Source: Bdellovibrionales bacterium RIFOXYD12_FULL_39_22
GTDB taxonomy: Bacteria > Bdellovibrionota > Bacteriovoracia > Bacteriovoracales > Bacteriovoracaceae
DNA length: 64,000 nucleotides
Direction of reading: 5' to 3'
NCBI GenBank assembly: GCA_001770205.1
Contig: MEQL01000052.1
Span: 31,935-95,934, forward strand
The first letter of the stretch is position 1. Each line of letters begins with the position of its first letter. Both the position numbers and the translations under genes were made by a program. Below are positions 34,733 to 43,769 of this stretch, one piece after another. A model generated the notes under the pieces. It saw only the letters and a list, made by a program, of their open reading frames with translations. It did not search any database and was not told the DNA's origin.

Positions 34733-35263
34733 TCACTGACTAACTTGCGCAGTCGGGGAAGACATCGTTTTTAATTCTTCTGGACAGGCCTCACCAACGC
34801 AAAGATAGGGAGATGGATCCGACTCTACTCCGTCTCCAAGGGCCGTCATATAAAAATAGTTGGCCTTACAGGAATCAATCAACATATCGATGGTAAAACC
34901 GCGAGCATCCGGCAAGGCCGAAGCTCCAACTTCAACGAAGGCGCCAGAAGTATCATTTTCTCTCCAATAAACTTTATACCCAGTAATTCCGGAAATACTT
35001 TCATAAGCAAACATAATTTTAACTGTTTTCATTTTACTTTCACACGTGACGGAAAGATCTTCATAGCTCGAATCTGAAACCGTAATTAAATCCTCTACGT
35101 GAGCGACTGGCCCATCACCATCGTTGTCGGTAATGATTACTCTAACCTCCTCTCTCTCTCTTTCCGTAACAGTGTATTCACTTCCTCCACACGAAATAAG
35201 CATTAGTAAAAAAAAGAGTGCAGAAAAAAAATTAGCCCATAAGGTTTTATTCTTTCTAATCAT
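34733..35263 (-). CDS. Lipoprotein with FN3-like domain
   Basis: 176 aa from ATG 35263 with GGAG ahead; the upstream open frame to 35296 lacks a good start. Lipobox LISC at Cys24, then a polar linker. The end has a fibronectin-III-like strand pattern: VKIMFAYESISGITGYKVYW, then TSGAFVEVG and CKANYFYMTALGDGVES. The closing part carries a CVGEACPEE motif that also occurs in the next gene as CWGVTCPGI, so the two are paralogous in design. Function unknown; it may display or bind something at the outer membrane. Confidence 0.6.
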   Translation of the reverse strand: MIRKNKTLWANFFSALFFLLMLISCGGSEYTVTEREREEVRVIITDNDGDGPVAHVEDLITVSDSSYEDLSVTCESKMKTVKIMFAYESISGITGYKVYWRENDTSGAFVEVGASALPDARGFTIDMLIDSCKANYFYMTALGDGVESDPSPYLCVGEACPEELKTMSSPTAQVSQ

Positions 35264-35298
35264 GCTAGACTCCTTTTTATAATCTTCATCATCCAATT

Positions 35299-35844
35299 TT
35301 ACTCTATAAGTTCTAAGACAATCGATTTGTCACTTCCACTAATGCTTTCCTCTGTCGTGACGGCCTGAATCCCTGGGCAAGTTACTCCCCAGCAAACAGC
35401 ATTAGACATTTTCGACTCCTGCTTAACAGATCCTTCCGGCCGAAAATCACCTATGGCCTCACTCCCCTCACTAGCGGTATAAATAGTAAAGGCCCGAATA
35501 TAAATAGTGTTTGCTTCACAAGAATCTAGGCCAGTATTAAGCATATTAAAACTTGTGGCCGCAGGATCTCTTAACTCATAAATGAGTGGGTCAGTTCCAT
35601 CCACATATTTTTTGTAAATGCGAAAACCTCCCAAATCAAGATCAGGATCAGGATACGGGGCCCAAGAAAGTGTATTGCTTAATGTTTCACAAACAGTCCT
35701 ATCTACATCGTCGCTGGGATCATTAGGATTAATAGGAGAAGTCGTATCTTTTAACCTTCGCAAAATAATAAAATTCTTGCCACAAGAACTTAGGGCCAAA
35801 ACCACCAAAACTAAAGCAGCCGTGAACAAACGTCGATTTATCAT
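35299..35844 (-). CDS. Lipoprotein with FN3-like domain
   Basis: 181 aa. Lipobox LSSC at Cys21. One FN3-like domain with LSWAPYPDPDLDLGGFRIYK, FNMLNTGLDSCEANTIYIRA and FTIYTA. Ends with the CWGVTCPG motif shared with its neighbour. It is a tandem relative of the downstream lipoprotein (36 bases apart) and follows the propeller lipoprotein after 27 bases, so the three form one unit. Function unknown. Confidence 0.6.
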   Translation of the reverse strand: MINRRLFTAALVLVVLALSSCGKNFIILRRLKDTTSPINPNDPSDDVDRTVCETLSNTLSWAPYPDPDLDLGGFRIYKKYVDGTDPLIYELRDPAATSFNMLNTGLDSCEANTIYIRAFTIYTASEGSEAIGDFRPEGSVKQESKMSNAVCWGVTCPGIQAVTTEESISGSDKSIVLELIE

Positions 35845-35871
35845 AAATCCCCTCCAAGCTCTTCCAAAGTA

Positions 35872-38355
35872 CTACTCCGACAGATTTCCTATCGCAATTT
35901 TCTGTGGATTGGTCAGTCCATTTTGTTCACTGGTTAAATTAAAAATTGGATATATATCTCTGGTTGAGGCATCTAGTACTCGCTCATCAAATCCCACAAC
36001 TCCACTTACCCGCCCAACAGTTGAAAGCAGAAGATATGACGCATGAGATTGCTCTTCAGGAACATAAAAGTATAAGGCGGTAGGAGTTCCAAAATTTGCC
36101 AATGAACCCAAAATAACTTTGAGCGGTTTGACTTGTGCCAGCTGGCCTTCTCCATACTGTCTTTCAATATCTTCAACAGAGCTGAATATTTCTAACCGGC
36201 CATTTTGAGTGATGAAAATCTTGCCACTGTTTAAATCAGTTTCCAATAAAAAGTAATTATCATAACGGCCTTCACCATATTCAAACTCCGAATCTGGCGA
36301 AACTATTTTGGTTACTATTTCACTGGCCACGATAAATTTATCTGCACGTACTAAATTATTAAGTCCATCGGCATTTTCAAAATACAAAACCTTGAGATTT
36401 TTATCAGCAGAAGAAAGTGGTCGATACAAAAAATAAACGGTATTTTTCTTTTCATCAACTTTGTAATCAACTAATAGGTGATTATCAATATCCGGATTAA
36501 TTTTGCGCGATGGTTCTAAGCTTAAAAATTCAGCACTATTACTGTAAATACTATCAAAAGCATCCAGTCGATTATTCTTCTTATTTAGCGCATAAAGGAT
36601 TCCTCTTTTGCTATCGTAGACAGTCTTGCCATAAGCACCAACAGTCACCTCTGATCCATCCATCACTGCCACGGCCTGCTCAGCATTAAAATAGTTCCAG
36701 GCAGTCTGAATAGTGTTTGCAGCAAAGGAGAAAATAGTTCCAGCAGAAGCGATAAGGCGTTTTTTTACGTTATCAAAAGTTATTCCGGTGATCGGAGAAG
36801 AAAATGGTGATAACTGCACTCGCGTCTTCACCACTTTAACCACTTCATTTTCAATATCTGAAATGTCAAACGCGGTCAGAACACTCTTGCGGCCTTTATC
36901 ATAATCTATCACAAAAAGACGCCTTGACTCATTATCGACAGAAATACCACGAGACTGCTCAACGGATTTACCTGATGATATTCGTAAATCTGGAGCAACT
37001 TTTCCATCAAGTGCCGAAGCATTGTTAAATGTAATGACATTATATCGACTATTTTCCAAAGGACGGCCGGCAATAAAAAGACGATTCTTGCTAGTATCAA
37101 AGGCCAAGCCACCTGCCTCATTGGGAACGACTTGAAGCCACCAATCCTTATTTTTAATTATTCTGTTCGGCTTTCTCATTCCATTAAGTCGCTCTCTTCC
37201 ATATGGATTATAAGTAGCGCCAGCTTGTTCATGAAATACAATAACCTCTCCGCTCTCATTTAAAACATATAGGTGTTTATTTTTCTGATCAAACGCTACA
37301 TCCATGGGAAACTTCATATGAGTAACTGAACCAAAAAGTTTCCCAACAGGCGAAGCTTCTCCGTCTACTTTATTGGCCGGATAAAAAGCTAAAAGCGCAT
37401 CACCATTACCCGAATGACAACTAACGTAGAGGACATTTCTTTCAATATCAACAGTAATTCCCGATGGACCTTTTACCCACGACAGACGGCCTTCTATCAC
37501 TCTATTTGGAGAAATATCGCCCTGTAAAATGCTGGCCTTGTCATAGATAGTAATCGCATTTGAACCATTATTGGCGACATAAAGTACATCATTATTCTCA
37601 TCAACAAAAAGCCCGGCCGGTCGATTCAATTTGGCAGAAGGCCCCTCAATAATTCTCGTCTCAGAGGCCACCTCATCGCTTTTTACGTTTGTAAAAACCA
37701 AAATGCCGTTTATCTGACTAGTCGTCATATAAAGGACATCCTTTATCGAATCGTAGGCAGAGTGCACCAGAGTATGTCCACGAGGATTATTAATTTTTAC
37801 TGTCGGGGCCAGCTGTGGATTATCGTTAGGAAAAGGATATATTAAAATCTGACTATCCCCATTTTGCACAAAAAGAGAAAGGCGCATATTCATTGTTGTT
37901 TGAAATTGCGGCCCAGGGGCCGTCGCTGTTTGACTTTCCTGTCCATAGGCCCTAACCATGAAACTATATTTGCGCCCTGGCAAAATTTTTATTCCAGTGG
38001 ATTGATCTAAAATTATTTTATGATTTTTATAATAATTGACTTGCGGATATTCAGAAGTAATCCCTGCAAAAACCTCCTCTACCTGTCCATCATCGCTAAG
38101 AAGCGATATGTCCACCTCCCCTTGTGTCGGAATGTTGGTGGCCCAACTAATCAGCGCCCTACTTTTTGACAACACCTTGGCCTGCACATTGTTAATTATG
38201 ATTTCCGTTGGCGGTGGTTTAGGTTTCACTGTTTGATTGGCAATCTCTCGAATGTAAGTAATTTTTTTAGGTGGTGCTTTAATTTGATCAGCTTGAGAAC
38301 AGGACACTAAAGCAAAAATTGTAAGATAAAAAATAGCAGTAATTAGTCGACTCAT
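35872..38355 (-). CDS. Large lipoprotein with FN3-like domain and beta-propeller repeats
   Basis: 827 aa. Lipobox LVSC at Cys19. Residues about 50-150 look FN3-like (VLSKSRALISWATNIPTQGEV). From about 160 come NHL/SMP-30-like blades recurring every 45-55 residues: HSAYDSIKDVLYMTTSQING, FVDENNDVLYVANNGSNAI, VDIERNVLYVSCHSGNG, FDQKNKHLYVLNESGE, FDTSKNRLFIAGRPL and VDNESRRLFVIDYDKG. This builds a beta-propeller at the cell surface or periplasm, possibly two. First gene of a three-lipoprotein operon. No enzyme motif is evident. Confidence 0.7.
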   Translation of the reverse strand: MSRLITAIFYLTIFALVSCSQADQIKAPPKKITYIREIANQTVKPKPPPTEIIINNVQAKVLSKSRALISWATNIPTQGEVDISLLSDDGQVEEVFAGITSEYPQVNYYKNHKIILDQSTGIKILPGRKYSFMVRAYGQESQTATAPGPQFQTTMNMRLSLFVQNGDSQILIYPFPNDNPQLAPTVKINNPRGHTLVHSAYDSIKDVLYMTTSQINGILVFTNVKSDEVASETRIIEGPSAKLNRPAGLFVDENNDVLYVANNGSNAITIYDKASILQGDISPNRVIEGRLSWVKGPSGITVDIERNVLYVSCHSGNGDALLAFYPANKVDGEASPVGKLFGSVTHMKFPMDVAFDQKNKHLYVLNESGEVIVFHEQAGATYNPYGRERLNGMRKPNRIIKNKDWWLQVVPNEAGGLAFDTSKNRLFIAGRPLENSRYNVITFNNASALDGKVAPDLRISSGKSVEQSRGISVDNESRRLFVIDYDKGRKSVLTAFDISDIENEVVKVVKTRVQLSPFSSPITGITFDNVKKRLIASAGTIFSFAANTIQTAWNYFNAEQAVAVMDGSEVTVGAYGKTVYDSKRGILYALNKKNNRLDAFDSIYSNSAEFLSLEPSRKINPDIDNHLLVDYKVDEKKNTVYFLYRPLSSADKNLKVLYFENADGLNNLVRADKFIVASEIVTKIVSPDSEFEYGEGRYDNYFLLETDLNSGKIFITQNGRLEIFSSVEDIERQYGEGQLAQVKPLKVILGSLANFGTPTALYFYVPEEQSHASYLLLSTVGRVSGVVGFDERVLDASTRDIYPIFNLTSEQNGLTNPQKIAIGNLSE

Positions 38356-38444
38356 GAATAAATCTCCTGAAAAATTTATGACATTCTAACACAACACTCA
38401 ATAACAGTTAATTATCAAATGGGGAATTGAAAATTTTACCTTTT

Positions 38445-39428
38445 TTAGAAAAGTGATCGAAAAAAATCAGCGGTTTTTATCAATCCCTCTTCAAAAGAAA
38501 CAGAGGCACGATAACCAGTTAGCGTAACGAGCTTAGTCAAATCAGGCCGACGCATTTTGGGATCATCCTCCAACAGATGATGATCTATAAACGTAATTTT
38601 TGAAGATGATTTCAAATATTTAACAATAACTTCGGCCGCTTCTCGAACAGTATATTCTCCTGAATTGCCAATATTAAAAGGCATATGATCGGAACTGAAC
38701 ATTACATGATGCATAGATTCAATTAAATCAGAAATATAACAAAAAGAGCGAGTCTGTGCACCATCACCATAAACGGTTATCTCTTGGTTTTTTAACGCTT
38801 GATTTATAAAATTAGGGATCATCCGGCCATCATTAGGACGCATCCGTGGGCCATAGGTATTAAAAATCCGTACAATTCTAGTATCAACTTTAAATTTTTT
38901 ATGAAAAGAAGTAGTTAAGGCTTCCGCAAAACGCTTTGACTCATCATAACAAGACCTTGGGCCAATAGGATTTACATTCCCCCAATAGCTCTCTACCTGA
39001 GGATGAATCTCCGGATCACCGTAAACCTCCGAGGTAGAGGCCTCCAAAAAACGGGCTCCCTTTTGCTGGGCAAGCAATAGCAGACGCCACACCCCTTCTG
39101 AATTAACTCGCATAATCTCCAGCGGAATTTGCGAAAAATCAATGGGCGAGGCCGGAGAGGCCAAGGAGTAGATAAAATCAATCTTAGTTTTATCAAGAGA
39201 TGGAAGTTTTTGCGTAATATCCATTTCGTGAAATTCAAAATTCTTATATTTAGACAAAAGTTCGATATTAGACGGAGATCCCGTTATAAAGTTATCAACC
39301 CCAATAACCTTTGCCCCCTTCTCCAAATAATATTCGCAAAGATGGGAAGGAATAAATCCGGCCGCACCGGCAACAAAGAACGTTAAAGACTCATAATTTT
39401 CCGGAAATCGACAAGTAGTATTCGTCAT
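38445..39428 (-). CDS. UDP-glucuronate decarboxylase-like sugar-nucleotide SDR
   Basis: About 327 aa from ATG 39428, or 333 from TTG 39446 directly after the upstream stop. Extended SDR fold with the NAD motif GAAGFIPSHL (the usual third glycine is proline here), VDNFITGSP, and SASPASP replaced by SLASPASPID. STSEVYGDPEIHPQ and the active-site YDESK (Tyr-x-x-x-Lys), then YGPRMRPNDGRMIPNF and GDGAQTRSFCYI, are typical of UDP-xylose synthase. The likely product is UDP-xylose from UDP-glucuronate for surface polysaccharide. Downstream of an EamA transporter gene with no gap. Confidence 0.8.
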   Translation of the reverse strand: MTNTTCRFPENYESLTFFVAGAAGFIPSHLCEYYLEKGAKVIGVDNFITGSPSNIELLSKYKNFEFHEMDITQKLPSLDKTKIDFIYSLASPASPIDFSQIPLEIMRVNSEGVWRLLLLAQQKGARFLEASTSEVYGDPEIHPQVESYWGNVNPIGPRSCYDESKRFAEALTTSFHKKFKVDTRIVRIFNTYGPRMRPNDGRMIPNFINQALKNQEITVYGDGAQTRSFCYISDLIESMHHVMFSSDHMPFNIGNSGEYTVREAAEVIVKYLKSSSKITFIDHHLLEDDPKMRRPDLTKLVTLTGYRASVSFEEGLIKTADFFRSLF

Positions 39429-39446
39429 AAATAGCGCATGCTCCAA

Positions 39447-40352
39447 CTAATATTTTTTCAACTGTATTATCGTTGAACCAAGTAACAAAAGCAATCCACC
39501 TAATAGCTGCAGCGAGGTAACTGGTATTTTTAAGAAAATCCAATTAACCAAAACGGCGGCAAATGGAAAAGAAAGTTCCAGCAAAGCGCAGAGTCTGGCC
39601 GAAATACGCTTGAGTCCTTGATAATAAAGATACATGGATATGACGCCAGTTAGCAACGCCATAATTAAAATAGTACGCCAGACCACAAAACTCCCATCAA
39701 AAGAGGTTGGATCAAACAAAGCAAAGGGGGCCAGTGTGATCAGGCCCAAAGTGTAGCGTCCGGCCATAATCTCTTTTTCCTCAAAACCACCGAGTGATAA
39801 TTTTTTACCAAATACAGTAGATGCTCCCCAACCAATCACCGCCAACAAGGCCAATCCATAACCTTTAAGTGCTTTATCTGCAAAAAAATTGACAGAAAAA
39901 TCTAAAGCAGAAATTCCTTGAACCATATCCTGGAAAGCAATAAGTCCACTGCCTAATAAACAAATGGCCGCCCAAAGAAAAAACTGACGATTAAACCGCT
40001 CTCCCACCACAAGGTGGGCCATGACTATGGCCACCAGCGGTTGCAACTTTTGCAGTAAAATTACCACCGAGGGATTAATTAACATAAATGCGGAAGTAAA
40101 TGCCAAGGTTGCCAAGGCCGAGCCAAAAACACCGATTACTAAAAAAGATAGGTAATGCGACGGACGTGCCTTAAAAAATTTTAAGGGGGCACGATAAAAA
40201 GTTGGGAAAAAAATTAGCAAAAGAAATAGATGTTCAAAAAATACGATATGAGTGGCAGAAATACCAGTTTTGAGCAGGGGATAACGAAAAAGCGTATCAA
40301 TGGCCCAAATAAAACAAGAAGCGATAATTAAAAATATTCCTAACATGGCCAA
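39447..40352 (-). CDS. EamA-family (DMT) transporter
   Basis: 301 aa with ten hydrophobic segments in two homologous halves, as in EamA proteins: LPLLKTGISATHIVFFEH-type and the VVILLQKLQPLVAIVMAH segment in half one, and GWGASTVFGKKLS in half two. Probably exports or takes up a small metabolite; the substrate cannot be told. Between trmFO (15 bases) and the SDR gene. Confidence 0.8.
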   Translation of the reverse strand: MAMLGIFLIIASCFIWAIDTLFRYPLLKTGISATHIVFFEHLFLLLIFFPTFYRAPLKFFKARPSHYLSFLVIGVFGSALATLAFTSAFMLINPSVVILLQKLQPLVAIVMAHLVVGERFNRQFFLWAAICLLGSGLIAFQDMVQGISALDFSVNFFADKALKGYGLALLAVIGWGASTVFGKKLSLGGFEEKEIMAGRYTLGLITLAPFALFDPTSFDGSFVVWRTILIMALLTGVISMYLYYQGLKRISARLCALLELSFPFAAVLVNWIFLKIPVTSLQLLGGLLLLLGSTIIQLKKY

Positions 40353-40367
40353 TAGCTCCTAAAATTC

Positions 40368-41762
40368 TTAGTTATAACTCTCCATAAATTTAACAAAACT
40401 CTTACGCGCCCTTTTAAAGATTAAATCCCTTTTTATACTCTGCTGATCTTTACGTCTACGCTGCTGTCGATCTAAAACTACTGGAGGAAAAAGAGCATAA
40501 TTTATATTCGAGGGCCGAGGTTTAGGAGCTGTCATAACATAGTTGATAAGTGCTCCGATAGCACAATCTAGCGGCCAATTAATTCGCTCTTTGTTACTTA
40601 GACGTCGCAAAATCTGATAAGCGACATAGATTCCGGCCGAAGCACTTTCAGTATAACCTTCGACTCCCACCAACTGCCCTGCAAAATAAAGCCGATCATT
40701 TTTTTTAAAACTTAGATCATAGTTAAGCAGGCCCTTCGCATTCAAAAAACTATTGCGGTGAACCGAACCCAAATGAATAAAGCGAGCATTTTCAAAACCT
40801 GGAATCATCCGAAAAACTCTCAACTGTTCTTTATGAGTCAGTCGGGTTTGAAATCCTACTAAATTAAAGGCCGTTCCTAATAGGTTCTCTTTGCGCAACT
40901 GAACTACAGCATGTGGACGCTCCCCATTTTCGAACTCAAGGCCCACCGGTTTCATACAAGAAAAACGTGGCGCTTCGGCACCACGCTCAGCAATCGTGTC
41001 TATGGGCAAACATCCTTCAAAAAATTTATAATCTTCAAAATCGCGCGTTGGCAATTTCTGAGCACTGACCAATTCCAAGACAAACCTGTCATACTCCTCT
41101 TTGGTAAAGGGAGCATTGAGATAACCGATTTGAGAAAGATCGCTACATTCAGCACTGCTTTTATAACGATCTTTATAATAAAGTTTATCCCAATTAAGCG
41201 ACTCACCATCCACTACTGGTGCAATGGCATCATAAAAATAAAAATCCTCCGGAGAATCTAGTAATTTCGTTTTAATATAATTTTCTAGTGAAGAGGAAGT
41301 TAATGGCCCTGAGGCCACAACTACAAAATCGTAATCAGAGACAGCAGATGTTAGCGGTAAATCGAGAGAAGTTATCTCCTCTTCAAAAATCTTTATCTTG
41401 GGGTGCTGTGAAAGCAGCTGGGTTATTTCTGCTGAAAACTGCTGCCGATCAACGGCCAGTGCACTACCTGCGGGAACCTGACTATTTTGCGCCACTTTCC
41501 AAACAATAGAACCAAGGTCGCGCATCTCAAATTTCAATATCCCATGGGCCGAATTACTCTCTTGAGACTTTAAAGAGTTACTACAAACTAACTCGCCAAA
41601 AGTAGATAAACGCTGGGCCGGGTTGGGATTTTTTCGTTTGCACTCATAAAGATGAACCTCCACTCCCGCATTGGCCAAACTCCAGGCCACTTCCGATCCG
41701 GCCAGGCCGGCACCGACAACCATAACTTTCCCATTAACTGACCAATTAGGCCCCGCAAACAT
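40368..41762 (-). CDS. trmFO: Folate-dependent tRNA uridine-54 methyltransferase TrmFO
   Basis: 464 aa from ATG 41762 with GGAG at the right distance. The FAD motif VVGAGLAGSEVAWSLANAG is followed by TFGELVCSNSLKS (TrmFO has ..ELVCSNSLR) and SALAVDRQQFS, then FEGCLPID and MKPVGL, which are diagnostic. It uses 5,10-methylenetetrahydrofolate and FADH2 to make m5U54 in tRNA, in place of TrmA. Divergent from nadE. Confidence 0.93.
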   Translation of the reverse strand: MFAGPNWSVNGKVMVVGAGLAGSEVAWSLANAGVEVHLYECKRKNPNPAQRLSTFGELVCSNSLKSQESNSAHGILKFEMRDLGSIVWKVAQNSQVPAGSALAVDRQQFSAEITQLLSQHPKIKIFEEEITSLDLPLTSAVSDYDFVVVASGPLTSSSLENYIKTKLLDSPEDFYFYDAIAPVVDGESLNWDKLYYKDRYKSSAECSDLSQIGYLNAPFTKEEYDRFVLELVSAQKLPTRDFEDYKFFEGCLPIDTIAERGAEAPRFSCMKPVGLEFENGERPHAVVQLRKENLLGTAFNLVGFQTRLTHKEQLRVFRMIPGFENARFIHLGSVHRNSFLNAKGLLNYDLSFKKNDRLYFAGQLVGVEGYTESASAGIYVAYQILRRLSNKERINWPLDCAIGALINYVMTAPKPRPSNINYALFPPVVLDRQQRRRKDQQSIKRDLIFKRARKSFVKFMESYN

Positions 41763-41845
41763 AAATATATCTCCATTATTTACAACTCTCTTTACATGTT
41801 CGAAAATATAGAGTCAACGCTATTATCGATACGCAGGAAGTGTTC

Positions 41846-43594
41846 ATGAAAATTACCATACATCAGACAGATCAAATCATCGGTGACTTTGCCGCAATAT
41901 ATGACTATTGCGAGATGGCCATTAAAAAAAATATTGAAGGGCTGCACCTTTTCCCAGAACTTTTTTTGGCCGGTTATCCTTTAGCTGATCTCTGTTTGCA
42001 AAAAGAGTTTATATCCAACTATCAACGTTCACTAAAAAAAATATCTGCACTTTTTTTGCAGCTTCCATCCAACAACAAACAGGCCTACCTTATGGGTGGA
42101 CTGGATTATGAATTCGATGAAGTGGGCAAACTCAGCAAGATCAGAAACTCTATTTTTCACTTCACTCCCGGAAAAGAATATCAGAATATTTACAGCAAGC
42201 AACTGCTACCAGATTATGATATTTTTGATGAGAAAAAATATTTTACCTCTGGGAATCAAAGCATATTATGGGATTTTTCCGGTACAACCATTGCTCCTTT
42301 GATTTGCGAAGATATGTGGCACTCTCCTTTCCATGAAAGGCGCGATCCAATAGATCAGTTAGTTGAACTAATAAGCAAAGACACTAAAAAAAGAAAAATT
42401 GATCTAGTTATAAATCTCTCGGCCAGTCCTTTCTACTTAGGGAAAACCAAAGAGCGCCAAGAGCGCGCGCAAAAAGTTGCCAACACGCTGGCCGCCCCAC
42501 TAGTCTACGTCAATAGAGTCGGAGGTGAAGACGAAATTCTTTTTGATGGAAATAGCTTCGGAGTAAACTTTTTAGATAACAAGTTACTCCTGCAATGTTC
42601 CTCTTTTGCCGCTGATTGCAAAACCGTAGAAGTTGATCTACCGAGGAAGGCCTCCGCATTGTCACCACCAACGGCCTCCATACATGTATGGAGAGAACTA
42701 CTTCATCCTCATCTTAATGCTACCACTCCTCCCACTCTTCCTAGTTGGAATGATCAAGAGTGCGAAACAGTTTTACAAGCATTAATGTTTGGACTGCAAG
42801 AGTATGCCAGGAAAGCAGGAATGACTAATTTTCTAGTGGCAAATTCGGGAGGGATTGATTCGGCGCTAGTTTTGGCCATCACCAAGTTATCTCTTAAAAA
42901 CGGCCAACGCCTAGAGGCAATTTACATGCCTGGCCAACATTCGGCCACCTTAAGCTATGAATTAGCATACGCTTTGGCAAAAAATTTGAACGTAAAAATT
43001 ACCAGTGCCTCCATTAAATTCATCCATAGCACTATTAAAAATAGTTATCTACAAGATTTTAATAATCCCCTTAAAGGAGTGGCCGATGAAAATGTACAAA
43101 GTAGAATTCGTGGCCTTATCCTTTATGCTCACTCTAATCAGGGCAATTTTATGGTGATCAACACTTCCAATAAATCTGAATTAGCAGTCGGCTACTCCAC
43201 TTTGTACGGGGATAGCGTGGGAGCAATCAGTCTATTAGGAGATATGTACAAAAGCGAGGTTTACTCTCTGGCCAACTATATTAATAGAAAATATAACAAT
43301 CCAATTCCTGAAAAAATTATTACCCGTGCGCCCACCGCCGAACTTCGAGAAAACCAAACTGATGCTCAGTCACTACCTCCTTATGATTTTCTAGATCCCA
43401 TTTTAGAGGGAATTTTAAGCTATAGCATGGATAAAGAATCTTTGTCCCAGGCCGGATTTGATAGCACGCTTATAGATAAAGTCTACGACCTATATCGCAA
43501 GTCTGAATTCAAGCGCTATCAATTTTGTCCAATCATAAAAATAAAAAAGAAAAGCTTTGGAAGGGGATATCGAGTCCCAATTTCTAAAAAATAG
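41846..43594 (+). CDS. nadE: Glutamine-dependent NAD+ synthetase
   Basis: 582 aa from ATG 41846 with AGGAAG ahead; a GTG at 41840 is also in frame. N-terminal nitrilase-type glutaminase: Glu in FPELFLAGYP, Lys in KQLLPDYD, Cys in PLICEDMW. C-terminal synthetase from about 320 with P-loop NSGGIDSAL, then GLILYAHSN and NTSNKSELAVGYSTLYGDS, then RAPTAELRENQTD. It amidates nicotinic acid adenine dinucleotide with ATP and glutamine. Confidence 0.94.
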   Translation: MKITIHQTDQIIGDFAAIYDYCEMAIKKNIEGLHLFPELFLAGYPLADLCLQKEFISNYQRSLKKISALFLQLPSNNKQAYLMGGLDYEFDEVGKLSKIRNSIFHFTPGKEYQNIYSKQLLPDYDIFDEKKYFTSGNQSILWDFSGTTIAPLICEDMWHSPFHERRDPIDQLVELISKDTKKRKIDLVINLSASPFYLGKTKERQERAQKVANTLAAPLVYVNRVGGEDEILFDGNSFGVNFLDNKLLLQCSSFAADCKTVEVDLPRKASALSPPTASIHVWRELLHPHLNATTPPTLPSWNDQECETVLQALMFGLQEYARKAGMTNFLVANSGGIDSALVLAITKLSLKNGQRLEAIYMPGQHSATLSYELAYALAKNLNVKITSASIKFIHSTIKNSYLQDFNNPLKGVADENVQSRIRGLILYAHSNQGNFMVINTSNKSELAVGYSTLYGDSVGAISLLGDMYKSEVYSLANYINRKYNNPIPEKIITRAPTAELRENQTDAQSLPPYDFLDPILEGILSYSMDKESLSQAGFDSTLIDKVYDLYRKSEFKRYQFCPIIKIKKKSFGRGYRVPISKK

Positions 43595-43769
43595 AAAACA
43601 GTAATAAGCTACAGGTCAAGGTTGCAAACGAACTGTCAGAGTAGTCTAAACTAAAAAAATTAAGACATTGGCCAGTCCACATAATAAACTTCACCATTGT
43701 GAACTCCGCTTCATGAGAGTATGCTTAAAATTTAACTAAAAACTATATTCTTTCTCCGGAGATTTTCTG

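Noticed and set aside
43692..43705. TTCACcattGTGAA dyad upstream of argS as a regulator site
   Set aside because: Arms are only five bases and the spacing does not fit an ArgR or CRP box; no promoter could be placed around it.
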